Of a stretch of 64,000 nucleotides of DNA, positions 44,065 to 53,464 are shown piece by piece. The DNA lies in contig NZ_JTDV01000015.1 of assembly GCF_000943555.1 (NCBI RefSeq), positions 62,001 through 126,000 on the forward strand, in the 5' to 3' direction. Position numbers and translations under genes: made by a program. The DNA comes from Neotamlana nanhaiensis (GTDB taxonomy: Bacteria; Bacteroidota; Bacteroidia; Flavobacteriales; Flavobacteriaceae). The notes beneath the pieces were generated by a model. It saw nothing but the letters and a program-made list of their open reading frames with translations. It made no database searches and was not told the DNA's origin. Position 1 is the stretch's first letter. The number at the start of each line of letters is the position of its first letter.

Positions 44065-45141
44065 TTAACCGCGTCTTCTGCTTCCTCCAGATGATGATCT
44101 GCTTGAGCTACCAGAAGATCTACTAGAACTACCAGATGATCGCATACTTGAGCTCGACGACGATCTAGAGCTTGAACTTGGTGTATAACTTCGTGAAGAA
44201 TTTGAAGGTTGTGAGGTTGAACGGCGGTTATACGAACTATTTGAAGTTGTTCCTGTACGATTTACAGTGCTAGTGCTTCTTCGAGTTGTTGACGATGAAC
44301 GTGATGTTGAGTTTGATACTGGCGTTCTGCTGGTGGTTCTTCTAACGGTAGAAGTACCACTGGAATTTCTCGAAGCCGATACGTTGTTACTGTTTATACT
44401 GCTTCTTCTAGTTGTGCTATTGTATTTTGAGGTTGCGCTTCTAGAAGTTGATGCACTTCTTCGGCTAGTAGTGTTTACATTGTTTGAAGCATAATAGCCA
44501 CTTCTTCGTGTAGCACTGTACGAAGCTCTTCTACCTGTATATGCATTTGTATAATATCTGTTTCCATAATATGGGCGGTTATAGGCATAGCCCCAAGTGT
44601 TGTAGCCCCAGCCACCATAAAAGTACGGGTCATAATAACCATATCCCCAATTGTTCCAGCCCCAGCTATTCCAACCGTAATTCCAGCGTGGGTTCCAAGC
44701 CCAACGGTTGTATCTCCAGTCGTTCCAACCCCAATTGTTCCAACCAAAACCAGCATTCCAGCCCCAGTTGTTCCAACCATTATCAATATAGTTTATGGTA
44801 ACGTTATCGGTTGTTTGTCCCCAGCCACCATAGCCTTCATAATTGTTGGCAATGCTATCATTTTCAACTAAATTATCACTTTCATAAGCATCAATATCTG
44901 TAAAAATTTCACCATTAGCATATAAACCTTCCGATTCTATGGCTTTTGTTTTAAAGTAATTTTCGTAGTAATTACTATTGGTGTTATTGTTTTCTGGTAC
45001 TTCAACAATAGCTTCTTCATATTGGGTGTGCGTATTTGTATTGCCATAAATACCATCGTTGTCCCCACCAACATATTGGTACGAACCACAAGAAACCAGT
45101 GCAAATAATAAACCGAAAAGGCCTATTTTTGACAGATTCAT
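44065..45141 (-). CDS. Low-complexity lipoprotein: Trp/Asn/Tyr/Gly-rich middle, Ser/Arg-rich tail
   Basis: A lipoprotein of about 358 residues (LFALVSC lipobox), using ATG 45141; an in-frame upstream ATG at 45192 would push the signal inward. It has three parts. The first is an acidic polar region of about 100 residues. The second is a middle block dominated by repeated GWNNWGWN-type units, very rich in Trp, Asn, Gly and Tyr. The last is a roughly 150-residue Ser/Arg/Thr tail ending SSGGSRRRG. Such composition suggests a surface or matrix protein that binds polyanions or glycans. The reverse strand opens spurious frames because of the bias. It precedes the porin gene by 26 bp. Function unknown. 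Confidence 0.75.
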   Translation of the reverse strand: MNLSKIGLFGLLFALVSCGSYQYVGGDNDGIYGNTNTHTQYEEAIVEVPENNNTNSNYYENYFKTKAIESEGLYANGEIFTDIDAYESDNLVENDSIANNYEGYGGWGQTTDNVTINYIDNGWNNWGWNAGFGWNNWGWNDWRYNRWAWNPRWNYGWNSWGWNNWGYGYYDPYFYGGWGYNTWGYAYNRPYYGNRYYTNAYTGRRASYSATRRSGYYASNNVNTTSRRSASTSRSATSKYNSTTRRSSINSNNVSASRNSSGTSTVRRTTSRTPVSNSTSRSSSTTRRSTSTVNRTGTTSNSSYNRRSTSQPSNSSRSYTPSSSSRSSSSSSMRSSGSSSRSSGSSSRSSSGGSRRRG

Positions 45142-45184
45142 TTTTATGTAGTTTGTAAATTGCATAACTCTTTCTTTTTTATTG

Positions 45185-45212
45185 TTGAACATAACAAAAA
45201 TAGTTAGTTTTG
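45185..45212 (+). promoter_or_regulatory. Possible promoter of proS
   Basis: TTG at 45185-45187, a 17-bp spacer and TAGTTTTG at 45205-45212 fit TAnnTTTG. The spacer is a little short, and the divergent gene's promoter must share this region. Confidence 0.45.
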
Positions 45213-45265
45213 CTGAACTATTTTTTTATTTAACATAATCACAACTTTTGTGCCAAATTATAGAT

Positions 45266-46744
45266 ATGAGTAAAAAACTTACCACCAGAGCAGAAGATTA
45301 TTCGAAATGGTATAACGAATTGGTTGTAAAAGCCGATTTAGCCGAAAACTCCGCGGTTAGAGGATGTATGGTAATTAAGCCATATGGTTATGCGATTTGG
45401 GAAAAAATGCAGGCCGAATTAGATAGAATGTTTAAAGAAACAGGACATCAAAATGCCTATTTTCCTTTATTTGTTCCGAAAAGTTTATTTGAAGCCGAAG
45501 AGAAAAATGCTGAAGGTTTCGCAAAGGAATGTGCTGTTGTAACACATTATAGATTACAAAATGATCCGGATAAACCAGGTAAGTTACGTGTAGATCCAAA
45601 TGCAAAATTAGAAGAAGAGTTAGTTGTAAGACCAACAAGTGAAGCTATTATTTGGAATACGTACAGAAATTGGATTCAATCCTACCGCGATTTACCTATT
45701 TTGGTAAACCAATGGGCAAACGTAGTACGTTGGGAAATGCGTACGCGTTTATTTTTACGTACAGCAGAGTTTTTATGGCAAGAAGGGCATACTGCTCATG
45801 AAACGAAAGCAGAAGCTATTGCAGAAGCAGAACAAATGAATAATGTTTATGCGACTTTTGTTGAAAATTTTATGGCCATTCCTGTTATTCAAGGATTAAA
45901 AACAGAAAGTGAACGCTTTGCTGGTGCCGAAGAAACCTATTGTATTGAAGCTTTAATGCAAGATGGTAAAGCATTACAAGCAGGGACATCGCACTTTTTA
46001 GGACAAAATTTTGCAAAAGCATTCGACGTTAAATTTGCGAATAAAGAAGGTAAGCAAGATTATGTTTGGGCAACCTCTTGGGGCGTTTCTACACGTTTAA
46101 TGGGGGCGCTTATTATGACGCATAGTGATGATAACGGATTGGTATTGCCTCCAAATTTAGCACCAAACCAAGTGGTTATTGTGCCAATATATAGAAGCGA
46201 GGAGCAATTAGATGCGATTACTGAAGTGGTAAACGGTATAATAAAAGATCTACGAGGTAAAAATATTTCAGTTAAATACGATAACAGAGATACGCTTCGT
46301 CCAGGAGCAAAATTTGCACAACATGAATTGCAAGGTGTACCATTAAGAATTGCAATTGGCGCAAGAGATTTAGAAAACGGAACAGTAGAACTTGCACGCA
46401 GAGATACTTTAACCAAAGAAGTTGTTGCTTTAGATGGTTTAATAGATAAGGTTGAAGGTTTAATGACAGAGATTCAAGAATCTTTATTCAAAAAGGCCTT
46501 AGATTTCAGAAATACGCACATTACTAAGGTAGATACTTTTGAAGATTTTAAAACAACCCTAGAAACTAAAACAGGCTTTATCTCGGCACACTGGGATGGT
46601 ACAGCAGAAACCGAAGATAAAATTAAAGAGTTAACAAAAGCAACAATTAGATGCATGCCTTTAGAGTACGAGGAAGAAGTAGGGGTTTGTGTGTACTCTG
46701 GAAACCCATCAAAACGTAGGGTTTTATTTGCAAAAGCATATTAA
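45266..46744 (+). CDS. proS: Proline--tRNA ligase (archaeal/eukaryotic-type)
   Basis: Charges tRNA-Pro. The 492 residues from ATG 45266 ([20 protein letters not shown]) are the short ProS type without the INS editing insertion. An upstream in-frame ATG at 45248 would add six residues. Class II motifs are visible: [96 protein letters not shown] lies further on. The C-terminal zinc/extension domain is present ([32 protein letters not shown]), ending in Tyr as is usual. tRNA-Glu follows with its own promoter. Confidence 0.96.
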   Translation: MSKKLTTRAEDYSKWYNELVVKADLAENSAVRGCMVIKPYGYAIWEKMQAELDRMFKETGHQNAYFPLFVPKSLFEAEEKNAEGFAKECAVVTHYRLQNDPDKPGKLRVDPNAKLEEELVVRPTSEAIIWNTYRNWIQSYRDLPILVNQWANVVRWEMRTRLFLRTAEFLWQEGHTAHETKAEAIAEAEQMNNVYATFVENFMAIPVIQGLKTESERFAGAEETYCIEALMQDGKALQAGTSHFLGQNFAKAFDVKFANKEGKQDYVWATSWGVSTRLMGALIMTHSDDNGLVLPPNLAPNQVVIVPIYRSEEQLDAITEVVNGIIKDLRGKNISVKYDNRDTLRPGAKFAQHELQGVPLRIAIGARDLENGTVELARRDTLTKEVVALDGLIDKVEGLMTEIQESLFKKALDFRNTHITKVDTFEDFKTTLETKTGFISAHWDGTAETEDKIKELTKATIRCMPLEYEEEVGVCVYSGNPSKRRVLFAKAY

Positions 46745-46777
46745 TTCAAAATTTTTTCAAAAAAAATTAAATAAGTG

Positions 46778-46807
46778 TTGTAGCATTCAAAAAGAGTTGT
46801 ATATTTG
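46778..46807 (+). promoter_or_regulatory. Bacteroidota-type promoter for tRNA-Glu
   Basis: TTG at 46778-46780, a 19-bp spacer and TATATTTG at 46800-46807 match the consensus. The expected start is near 46813, about 45 bases before the tRNA. It may also drive rpsT. Confidence 0.75.
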
Positions 46808-46858
46808 CATCCGCAATCACGAATTGCATAGTTCATTAAATAATGAAACAAGCTTAAT

Positions 46859-46930
46859 GGCCCGTTCGTCTATCGGCTAGGACGCCAGGTTTTCATCCTG
46901 GTAAGAGGGGTTCGATTCCCCTACGGGCTA
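46859..46930 (+). tRNA. tRNA-Glu (anticodon TTC)
   Basis: A full cloverleaf can be drawn. The acceptor GGCCCGT pairs with ACGGGCT (one G.U) with A73. The D arm includes the GGCTAGGA segment. The anticodon stem CCAGG/CCTGG encloses loop TTTTCAT with anticodon TTC. The T arm GAGGGG-TTCGATT-CCCCT carries the invariant TTCGA. The CCA end is not encoded. It lies between proS and rpsT. Confidence 0.97.
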
Positions 46931-46963
46931 CAATTTTTTAAAGAAAAAAATAGTTATAATAAA

Positions 46964-47215
46964 ATGGCAAATCATAAGTCAGCATTAAAGAGAATTAGAA
47001 GCAACGAAGCGAAGCGTGTTATTAACAAATATCAGCACAAAACGACTCGTAATGCTATGAAGAGATTACGTGAGTTAACTGACAAGAAAGAAGCTGAAGC
47101 TTTATTTCCTTCTGTGGTTTCTATGTTAGATAAATTAGCTAAGAAAAACATTATACATGCAAACAAAGCTGCAAACCTTAAATCTGGTTTAGCTAAGCAT
47201 GTAGCTTCTCTATAA
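46964..47215 (+). CDS. rpsT: 30S ribosomal protein S20
   Basis: An 83-residue 16S rRNA-binding protein. It begins MANHKSALKRIRSNEAKRVINKYQHKTTRNAM, the S20 signature rich in Lys/Arg, and ends NIIHANKAANLKSGLAKHVASL. Its three-helix layout and length are normal. It lies 33 bp after tRNA-Glu and may be read from the same promoter. A strong intrinsic terminator follows at 47236-47268, so tRNA-Glu and rpsT form a natural transcription unit. Confidence 0.98.
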   Translation: MANHKSALKRIRSNEAKRVINKYQHKTTRNAMKRLRELTDKKEAEALFPSVVSMLDKLAKKNIIHANKAANLKSGLAKHVASL

Positions 47216-47235
47216 GAGTAAGGTTTTAAGTAAAT

Positions 47236-47268
47236 AAAAAAGTCCCTCATTTCTGAGGGACTTTTTTA
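47236..47268 (+). terminator. Intrinsic terminator of rpsT
   Basis: AAAAAGTCCCTCA pairs with TGAGGGACTTTTT around a 4-base loop (TTTC), followed by T. A very strong hairpin. Confidence 0.95.
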
Positions 47269-47384
47269 TTTGTATAAATATTGCATTTGAACTTGATAAA
47301 TGTTTATTGAACGAAAACTTTGAGCTCGGTAATTGAAATAAATTACATTTATAATATGGTTGGTATTATAATAAATAACGAAAC

Positions 47385-49291
47385 TTGATAAACTTTAATG
47401 CTATTGTTTTAACGTTTTTTCTTTTGTATGGTCAAATGTTTATAGGTCATGCCCAAAGCAAAAAGGTATTAAATAAATTGAACGATGCTAATCTTAACGC
47501 GGTATTTTGCTCTACCGATGGGGCAAAACATTTTACAGTAAACGAGGTTCAGTCTTATGTATTAGAAAATATTGGAGTATCCGAAAACGAGTATATAGAA
47601 CAAATACTCATTTGTACTTCTCAAGGTAATATGCTTAGCGTTAGTTACCCATCTAATAATCCAATAATAAAACCGAATGCGAACTTAATACTACCAACTT
47701 ATTTGATATAGCTATAAATTCTGAAAAAGAAATCTATGTAAATGGAGGTTCGTTTTATAAAGTTGAGGATAATTGTGATTTATTTTACTTTAATTATTCG
47801 TTTTGGCAAGGAAATGCACTTTCTTTCGATGATTTAGATAATTTATATCTAGGTTTTGGTAACGATTCTAAGGTTAGAAAAGCTAAAATTTCCCCTAATT
47901 ATGAAATATCAAGTACCACATGGCACGATTTTCAATTTGGAACCTCTGGTGGTGATTTTGTTCTTTTAAATGAAAAAATGTACGTAGATTGGAACTTAAA
48001 CCGAAATAATTATAGGCTTTATGAAGTTACTGTTAATGCAAATAGAGATTACATTTCACATATAGATTTGGGACAAATTCCTTCAGAAACTTATGGTCTA
48101 GCATCAGAACTAGGGAAACTTTATGGTGTAACACCAACCAAGTTGTACGAAATTAATTTGACCGATTTTTCCTTTTTAGATATAGTTGAAAATCCATCTT
48201 CAGACGATTTATGGTTTGGAGCCACTGGATTACATGAAGCTGTAAATTTTAAGTTGATTACATATAATTCTATTTTTGATGCTGAACAAGATATTAATCA
48301 GTTAGAGCCGCAAGAATCGTTTACGGTTAATGATACACATACACGAACCTTATTTGTTAAAATAATAAATAATCAAACTGGCAATTATACTTTGGTTAAA
48401 GTAAATTTAAATGTTTATTCTTACCCTAATGTAAACCCTCCTCTAGATCTCATTTCGTGTTATTCGGTGAAGGATGGTTTAAACAAGTTTAATTTAAATG
48501 AGGTGTCGGTTCAAATGCAAAAAAATATTAGCGATAATTTGGTGTTTAATTATTTTACTTCTGACCCTGAAATGGTTGTAAATTCTATGCCATTACCTAG
48601 TTTGTATCAATCAACCAGGTTGGTTGAGAGAATTTTTGTTTCAGTAGAAAATACCCTTTCTGGTTGTACAAGTTATTTTAAATTTAACCTTGTAAACATA
48701 AGTATTCCTAGTTTGGTTGCTATGTCTTCGTACAACAACCCTTTATTTCTAGATAAGTGTTATATTGATCGAAATAATTTAGGATATTTTCAATTGGATG
48801 AAATAGCTAATGATGTCATTTTAATTACCGATGAGCACCAATTGTTTTTTTATTCAAGTTTCTTTGATGCTGAAAATAATGTCAATCCCTTAGACAGTAC
48901 TTATTATTTAAATGAAGATTTAAAAGAGATTTTTGTAAAAGTTGTTAATGAAGCGGGCTGTTATGAGATAACCAACTTTTTTTTAAGTATGGATTGTATT
49001 GATAATAATTATTCTTTAATTAATTTAAAGTTTCCAAAATTTTTTACGCCTAATAATGATGGTATAAATGATTCTTGGAATATTAGTGGTGTTTCAAAAA
49101 AAGTACAACAAGAATCTTTAGTTGTTATTTTTAATCGATATGGAAAAAAAATGGCTTCATTCAACCCATATAACAGCAACGGATGGGATGGTACTTACCG
49201 AGGGAAACAGTTGCCAAATTCCGATTATTGGTTTAGTTTCAGTACAAGTTCTGGTTATTCAACAAACGGTCATTTTACTTTAAAACGTTAG
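47385..49291 (+). pseudogene. T9SS type B surface protein, interrupted by a frameshift
   Basis: Two frames read as one protein. The first (TTG 47385 to TAG 47711) has a signal peptide (to about residue 24, GHAQS). The second is open from 47660 to 49291, continuing with the LFDIAINSEKEIYVNGGSFY type of text into ATG 47978 and beyond. The switch must lie between 47660 and 47708, most simply one lost base near 47675-47690. The C terminus, FFTPNNDGINDSW, then FNRYGKKMASF and GWDGTYRGKQLPNSDYWF, is the gliding-motility-associated CHU_C sorting domain for type IX secretion. The middle is beta-rich. No ATG fits the signal frame, and an in-frame stop lies just upstream (47376). It could be a pseudogene, a sequencing error or programmed -1 slippage. 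Confidence 0.8.
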
Positions 49292-49307
49292 TTTTTATAA
49301 TCTTTTA

Positions 49308-49342
49308 TCAAAAAAAAGCCTCAACAAAATAGTTAAGGCTTA
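49308..49342 (-). terminator. Intrinsic terminator of rho
   Basis: On the minus strand, AAGCCTTAAC (from 49341), a 6-base loop and GTTGAGGCTT form a 10-bp stem with one G.U pair, followed by T6. It lies about 28 bp after the rho stop codon, between the convergent genes. Confidence 0.85.
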
Positions 49343-49369
49343 ATTTATATATCAATACGTTTGTTTTAA

Positions 49370-50989
49370 TTATCCATTCATGGAAATTAAAAACTCTTCA
49401 TTATTTCTCGTTTGTTTAACGCGTTCGTTAATAAATTCCATAGCCTCAACAGGATTCATATCGGCTAGGTACTTACGCATTACCCACATTCGTTGTATGG
49501 TGTTGTCATCTAACAATAAATCGTCGCGACGTGTACTTGAAGATGTTAAATCGATAGCAGGGAAAATTCTACGGTTCGATATTTTTCTATCCAACTGTAG
49601 CTCCATGTTACCAGTTCCTTTAAATTCTTCAAAAATAACTTCATCCATTTTAGAGCCAGTTTCGGTAAGTGCCGTAGCAATAATGGTTAACGAACCACCA
49701 TTTTCAATATTTCTGGCAGCGCCAAAAAAGCGTTTTGGCCTGTGTAATGCATTGGCATCAACACCACCACTTAAAATTTTACCTGAAGCTGGTTGCACGG
49801 TGTTATAAGCTCTGGCTAAACGCGTAATAGAATCTAAAAGAATTACTACATCATGACCACACTCTACTAAGCGTTTTGCTTTTTCTAAAACAATATCGGC
49901 AATTTTTACATGTTCATGAGCTTCTTTATCGAAAGTTGAAGCAATTACCTCGCCACGTACGTTACGTTGCATGTCGGTAACTTCTTCAGGGCGTTCATCA
50001 ATAAGTAAAATCATTTGGTAAACCTCAGGATGGTTTGCTGCAATAGCATTAGCAACATCCTTTAGGAGCATAGTTTTACCTGTTTTAGGTTGCGATACAA
50101 TCATACCACGTTGCCCTTTACCTATTGGCGAAAACAAATCCATAATTCGAGTAGAAATGGTACTTTGTTTTTCGGCAATATTAAATTTTTCTTTTGGGAA
50201 AAGCGGCGTTAAATGCTCGAACGATACACGATCTCTAACCACTTCTGGCTTTTGTCCGTTTATACGGTTTACTTTAATAAGCGGAAAATATTTCTCGCCT
50301 TCTTTTGGTGGGCGTACATTTCCTAACACCGTATCACCTTTTTTAAGTCCGAATAATCGAATTTGCGATTGCGATACATAAATATCGTCTGGTGATGATA
50401 AATAGTTATAATCCGATGAACGTAAAAAACCGTAACCATCTTGCATAATATCTAAAACACCTTCGCTTTCAATAATGGCATCAAATTCAAAATCTGGCTC
50501 GCGATAACGGTTTCGGTTATCTTTATTGCCTTTATCAACATGGTTATTACCATTATTTTTCTGGTTTTTATGCTGATTTTTATTTTGCTGATGGTTGTTG
50601 TTATTATTTCTTTGATTTGATTTTTGCTGATTTTGGTTATTATCGTTCTGATTGTTTTGTTTTTTATCAGAAGTATTCTTTTCAGCAGTATTTTTTTGTG
50701 GCGCCTTGCTCTTATCCTCACTTTTATTTTGTGGAGTGTTTTTCGCTGGTTTTTGTATGCGTTGCCTAGGCTTTTTTGTTTCTGGAGTAGGTTTTTCTTT
50801 AGTTTCAGAAGCTTCAACTTCAGTTGTAACAGCTTCTTTTACAGCTTTAGGATCGGCTGCTTGTTGGTCAAGGATTTGATATACTAAATCTAATTTCTTT
50901 AACGAACGATACTTTGGAATACTTAGTTTTTTTGCTATTTCTTGTAACTCAGTAAGTTTTTTTTCTTTTAATTGTGAAATTTCAAACAT
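49370..50989 (-). CDS. rho: Transcription termination factor Rho with long low-complexity insertion
   Basis: A 539-residue hexameric RNA helicase that ends transcription. A Rho_N-like start ([22 protein letters not shown], about 1-45) is followed by a disordered region of about 110 residues (about 60-170) rich in Asn, Gln and Lys with long N/Q runs. The RNA-binding cold-shock-like domain comes next ([14 protein letters not shown]). The ATPase core has the P-loop [40 protein letters not shown] and the Q/R-loop region [23 protein letters not shown]. Such insertions are known in Bacteroidota Rho and may affect condensate formation. The core is intact. It has its own terminator. Confidence 0.96.
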   Translation of the reverse strand: MFEISQLKEKKLTELQEIAKKLSIPKYRSLKKLDLVYQILDQQAADPKAVKEAVTTEVEASETKEKPTPETKKPRQRIQKPAKNTPQNKSEDKSKAPQKNTAEKNTSDKKQNNQNDNNQNQQKSNQRNNNNNHQQNKNQHKNQKNNGNNHVDKGNKDNRNRYREPDFEFDAIIESEGVLDIMQDGYGFLRSSDYNYLSSPDDIYVSQSQIRLFGLKKGDTVLGNVRPPKEGEKYFPLIKVNRINGQKPEVVRDRVSFEHLTPLFPKEKFNIAEKQSTISTRIMDLFSPIGKGQRGMIVSQPKTGKTMLLKDVANAIAANHPEVYQMILLIDERPEEVTDMQRNVRGEVIASTFDKEAHEHVKIADIVLEKAKRLVECGHDVVILLDSITRLARAYNTVQPASGKILSGGVDANALHRPKRFFGAARNIENGGSLTIIATALTETGSKMDEVIFEEFKGTGNMELQLDRKISNRRIFPAIDLTSSSTRRDDLLLDDNTIQRMWVMRKYLADMNPVEAMEFINERVKQTRNNEEFLISMNG

Positions 50990-51173
50990 TGATATATAAA
51001 TGAATATGTATTTTATAAGAATTTGCTATTCTGTAGAATGAATTATTTATTTCTTCTGAAGAATTAACCGTTTGTTTTTACGGTTGTTGTGAATTATTAC
51101 TGCAATTATACAACTTTATTTTAATTTTTAATATAATTTCTGTTATTTTTGCGGTCAAGTTTTAAAAAAATAC

Positions 51174-51584
51174 ATGTTACAACGCATTCAAACTATTTAT
51201 CTTTTATGTGCCGCTGGAGTTTCGGCAGGCTTAATTTTTGTGTTCAATTTATGGGTTACAAATAACGAAGATGTAGTTTATGCAACCGATAATTTACTGT
51301 TTTTAGGCCTGTTTTTAGGTTCGGCGTTGTTATCGGTTATTTCTATAATTATGTTTAAAAATAGGAAGTCTCAATTTATGTTGGGGCGACTTAACATCAT
51401 ATTAAACTTTATTTTACTAGGATTTTTCGTGTATCAATCACTAACTGTATCTGGAGAAACGGCGGTTTCTGAGAAAGGTATTGGGATGCTTCTTCCTATT
51501 GTTTCTATCGTGTTTGTGGCTTTAGCTAATAAAGCTATTAAAAAGGATGAAGATCTTGTAAAATCTGTTGATCGATTACGATAA
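51174..51584 (+). CDS. DUF4293-family membrane protein
   Basis: A 136-residue integral membrane protein with four predicted segments (about 5-27, 44-62, 70-90, 100-122). MLQRIQTIYLL at the start and a following hydrophobic stretch, with KNRKSQFMLGRLNIILN in the middle, match the DUF4293 family known mainly from Bacteroidota. The C-terminal AIKKDEDLVKSVDRLR is also typical. No function is known. It diverges from rho across a 184-bp region, a neighbourhood seen in related genomes to my knowledge. A strong terminator follows (51612-51646). Confidence 0.88.
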   Translation: MLQRIQTIYLLCAAGVSAGLIFVFNLWVTNNEDVVYATDNLLFLGLFLGSALLSVISIIMFKNRKSQFMLGRLNIILNFILLGFFVYQSLTVSGETAVSEKGIGMLLPIVSIVFVALANKAIKKDEDLVKSVDRLR

Positions 51585-51611
51585 ACCTAACATCTTAGTA
51601 GTATTAGTGCG

Positions 51612-51646
51612 AAAAAAGCCCGAAGTTTTAACTTTGGGCTTTTTTA
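51612..51646 (+). terminator. Intrinsic terminator after the DUF4293 gene
   Basis: AAAAAAGCCCGAAGT and ACTTTGGGCTTTTTT form a 15-bp stem with one G.U pair and a 4-base loop (TTTA), followed by ATTTT. Confidence 0.9.
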
Positions 51647-51803
51647 TTTTACGGGTGTTTTTATAAAATTTAGGGTGTTTTTCCTCTTGAAATGTATCGC
51701 CTTTTAAAAGATCTTTGTAATCACTTCTTCCCAAGATTTTTCATAATAAGGCGTTAACCGAAAAGCCTGTATTTAAACGAGTAGGTACTAAATTAAATGT
51801 ATT

Positions 51804-52754
51804 ATGGCAGTTTCAAACTATAATCCAGGGCAAGAATTATCATCTATCGATTTCCGATCTATGATTGGAGGTCCTTTAACCGCAGTTGTAGAGGCCCAAG
51901 CCCAAGCGGCGCTTTCAACCGTAGGTTTTATTAAAAGTGTCGGTTTCGAGCAAGATTCCGAAGATCCCACAACAGGCGAAATTACTCCAGGAGGACCTGT
52001 TTATGTTCAGTTTAAATATCCAAAACAAGTGGCACCTTATATTCCTGCTAAAAATGGAATTATTGATGCGGTTAACCTTGGCGGAAGTGTAAGTGATGCC
52101 GACTCTATTGTTAGTGTTGTAATAACCACATCGTCGGGTACAGGTGGCAATGTTGTGGCTTCTGTAAACGGAGATAATGGAATAGATTTAACTTTACAAA
52201 GTGGCGGAGAAGGCTACTCGGACGATGATACTATTACCGTAACATATAATAGTACAGCAGACCCTTCGACAGTTGAAACGGCTGAGGCTAGTTTATCAAC
52301 ACGAGATGAAGCTGCTGTTCCAGCTGTTTACGACGAAATGAAACTTGAAGTGCCTTTGTTAACCATGGTGCCAATTCCTTTTATTCGTATTGATGAGGCT
52401 ACCATCGATTTTAATGCTAAAATTAATTCGATGGAATATCGTAATGTGGCCTCAGAATTTAAAGCATCGAGCAGTTTTGCCATGAAAAATACCGTAAAGG
52501 GTAGTGTTTCGGCAGGAACAGGAGGTTTAACTTCGTTATTTGCTAAAGGCAGTGCTAAATCTAGCTTTACTAACTCTGTGAGTTTTAAGGTAAATGCTTC
52601 GTATAAGAGAACTTCGCGTGCTGGTAGTAAGGTTGAAAAAACCTATCAGTTAGGAGTAAATGTTAAAGCGAGTCAAGATGAAATGCCTGGTGGCATGGAA
52701 AAGATTTTAAATATTCTTGAAGAATCTATTGTGGGCTTACCTGCAAACCAATAA
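51804..52754 (+). CDS. DUF2589-family protein with beta-rich insert
   Basis: A 316-residue protein with no signal. The N-terminal block LSSIDFRSMIGGPLTAVVEAQAQAA (about 12-36) and STVGFIKSVGF are the DUF2589 hallmark. The C-terminal half (about 180-316), with LEVPLLTMVPIPFIRIDEATIDFNAKI and MPGGMEKILNILEES, completes the family. Between them lies a Gly/Ser/Thr/Asp-rich beta insert of about 90 residues (about 82-172) with SGGEGYSDDDTITVTY, a pattern seen in phage or surface structural proteins. It heads a three-gene run (gaps 11 and 15 bp). Function of the family is unknown. A self-assembling role fits the composition but is inference. Confidence 0.82.
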   Translation: MAVSNYNPGQELSSIDFRSMIGGPLTAVVEAQAQAALSTVGFIKSVGFEQDSEDPTTGEITPGGPVYVQFKYPKQVAPYIPAKNGIIDAVNLGGSVSDADSIVSVVITTSSGTGGNVVASVNGDNGIDLTLQSGGEGYSDDDTITVTYNSTADPSTVETAEASLSTRDEAAVPAVYDEMKLEVPLLTMVPIPFIRIDEATIDFNAKINSMEYRNVASEFKASSSFAMKNTVKGSVSAGTGGLTSLFAKGSAKSSFTNSVSFKVNASYKRTSRAGSKVEKTYQLGVNVKASQDEMPGGMEKILNILEESIVGLPANQ

Positions 52755-52765
52755 CCTATTTTATT

Positions 52766-53449
52766 ATGCCACTTTTAAAAGATTATTTAGGGTCTTTAGT
52801 GTCTGGAATAAACCAAGCGCGCGCCATGGCCGATGTAGAGTCGGCTAAAATTGCCGAAGCGTATGCTGCCAATTCTATATTAAAAAATTTTTCGGTGCCC
52901 CGATTTAAGGCTTCTAATATAGAATTGGATATTCCTATTGCTATTGATGAGTTAAATGAAGTTGAAGAAAAAAATTATCAGCCTATCGATAATAAAAGTT
53001 TCAATTCGTTTGCATACAATGTGTTTAAAGATGTTTTGAAGGTTGATAGTTTTGGACGAAAACAATCCGATTTACTTAGAAAACGCATCGCCGCCGATAC
53101 CGATGTTTTAGAAAAAGATTTAAAAGCGAAGGAGGATATCCAAAAATCGTTAAATAAATATGCCACTGGTTTAACACGTTTTTTTGTGGCATCAACCAAT
53201 AGTGATAATAAAGAAATTCAGCGTAAACTTATAGCGCAATTGCAAGAATCGTTAATTTCTAAAATTCAAGCGCCTAAAAAAACCATCGATATGGATAACA
53301 CAAAGGTGTTAGTACAGTCGCATCAGCTTAAAGAAATTCCGCCAGAAAATATTGTTCGTATAAAAATGACTTTAGTTGAAGAAGGCATGGAATGGCAAAC
53401 TATTGAGCGTGATAATGGTGAGGTTGAAACTAAGTTATTACCAGAATAG
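52766..53449 (+). CDS. DUF2589-associated protein, function unknown
   Basis: A 227-residue soluble protein without signal. It opens with KDYLGSLVSGINQARAMADVESAKIAEAYAANSILKNFSVPRF, a helix-rich stretch followed by an ELDIPIAIDEL strand. This arrangement (helical head, then a strand like the DUF2589 MVPIPFIRIDEATIDF segment) suggests remote kinship with its upstream neighbour. The middle is helical and charged (RKRIAADTDVLEKDLKAKEDIQKSL), and the end contains VRIKMTLVEEGMEWQ. It lies 11 bp after the DUF2589 gene and 15 bp before the third gene, so the three probably form one unit. No enzymatic motif is visible. Confidence 0.78.
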   Translation: MPLLKDYLGSLVSGINQARAMADVESAKIAEAYAANSILKNFSVPRFKASNIELDIPIAIDELNEVEEKNYQPIDNKSFNSFAYNVFKDVLKVDSFGRKQSDLLRKRIAADTDVLEKDLKAKEDIQKSLNKYATGLTRFFVASTNSDNKEIQRKLIAQLQESLISKIQAPKKTIDMDNTKVLVQSHQLKEIPPENIVRIKMTLVEEGMEWQTIERDNGEVETKLLPE

Positions 53450-53464
53450 AACGCCTGTTTTATC

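Noticed and set aside
44267-44801. Open frames on the plus strand opposite the low-complexity lipoprotein
   Set aside because: Arise from biased codons in the Ser/Arg and Trp/Asn blocks; products are Leu/Val or Ser/Asn runs without signals.
47978-49291. Calling this an independent gene starting at ATG 47978
   Set aside because: The frame is open upstream to 47660 with family-like sequence and needs the signal peptide of the first frame for T9SS export.
50452-50887. Long frames antisense or shifted in the rho insertion
   Set aside because: Low-complexity AAC/CAA repeats keep several frames open by chance.
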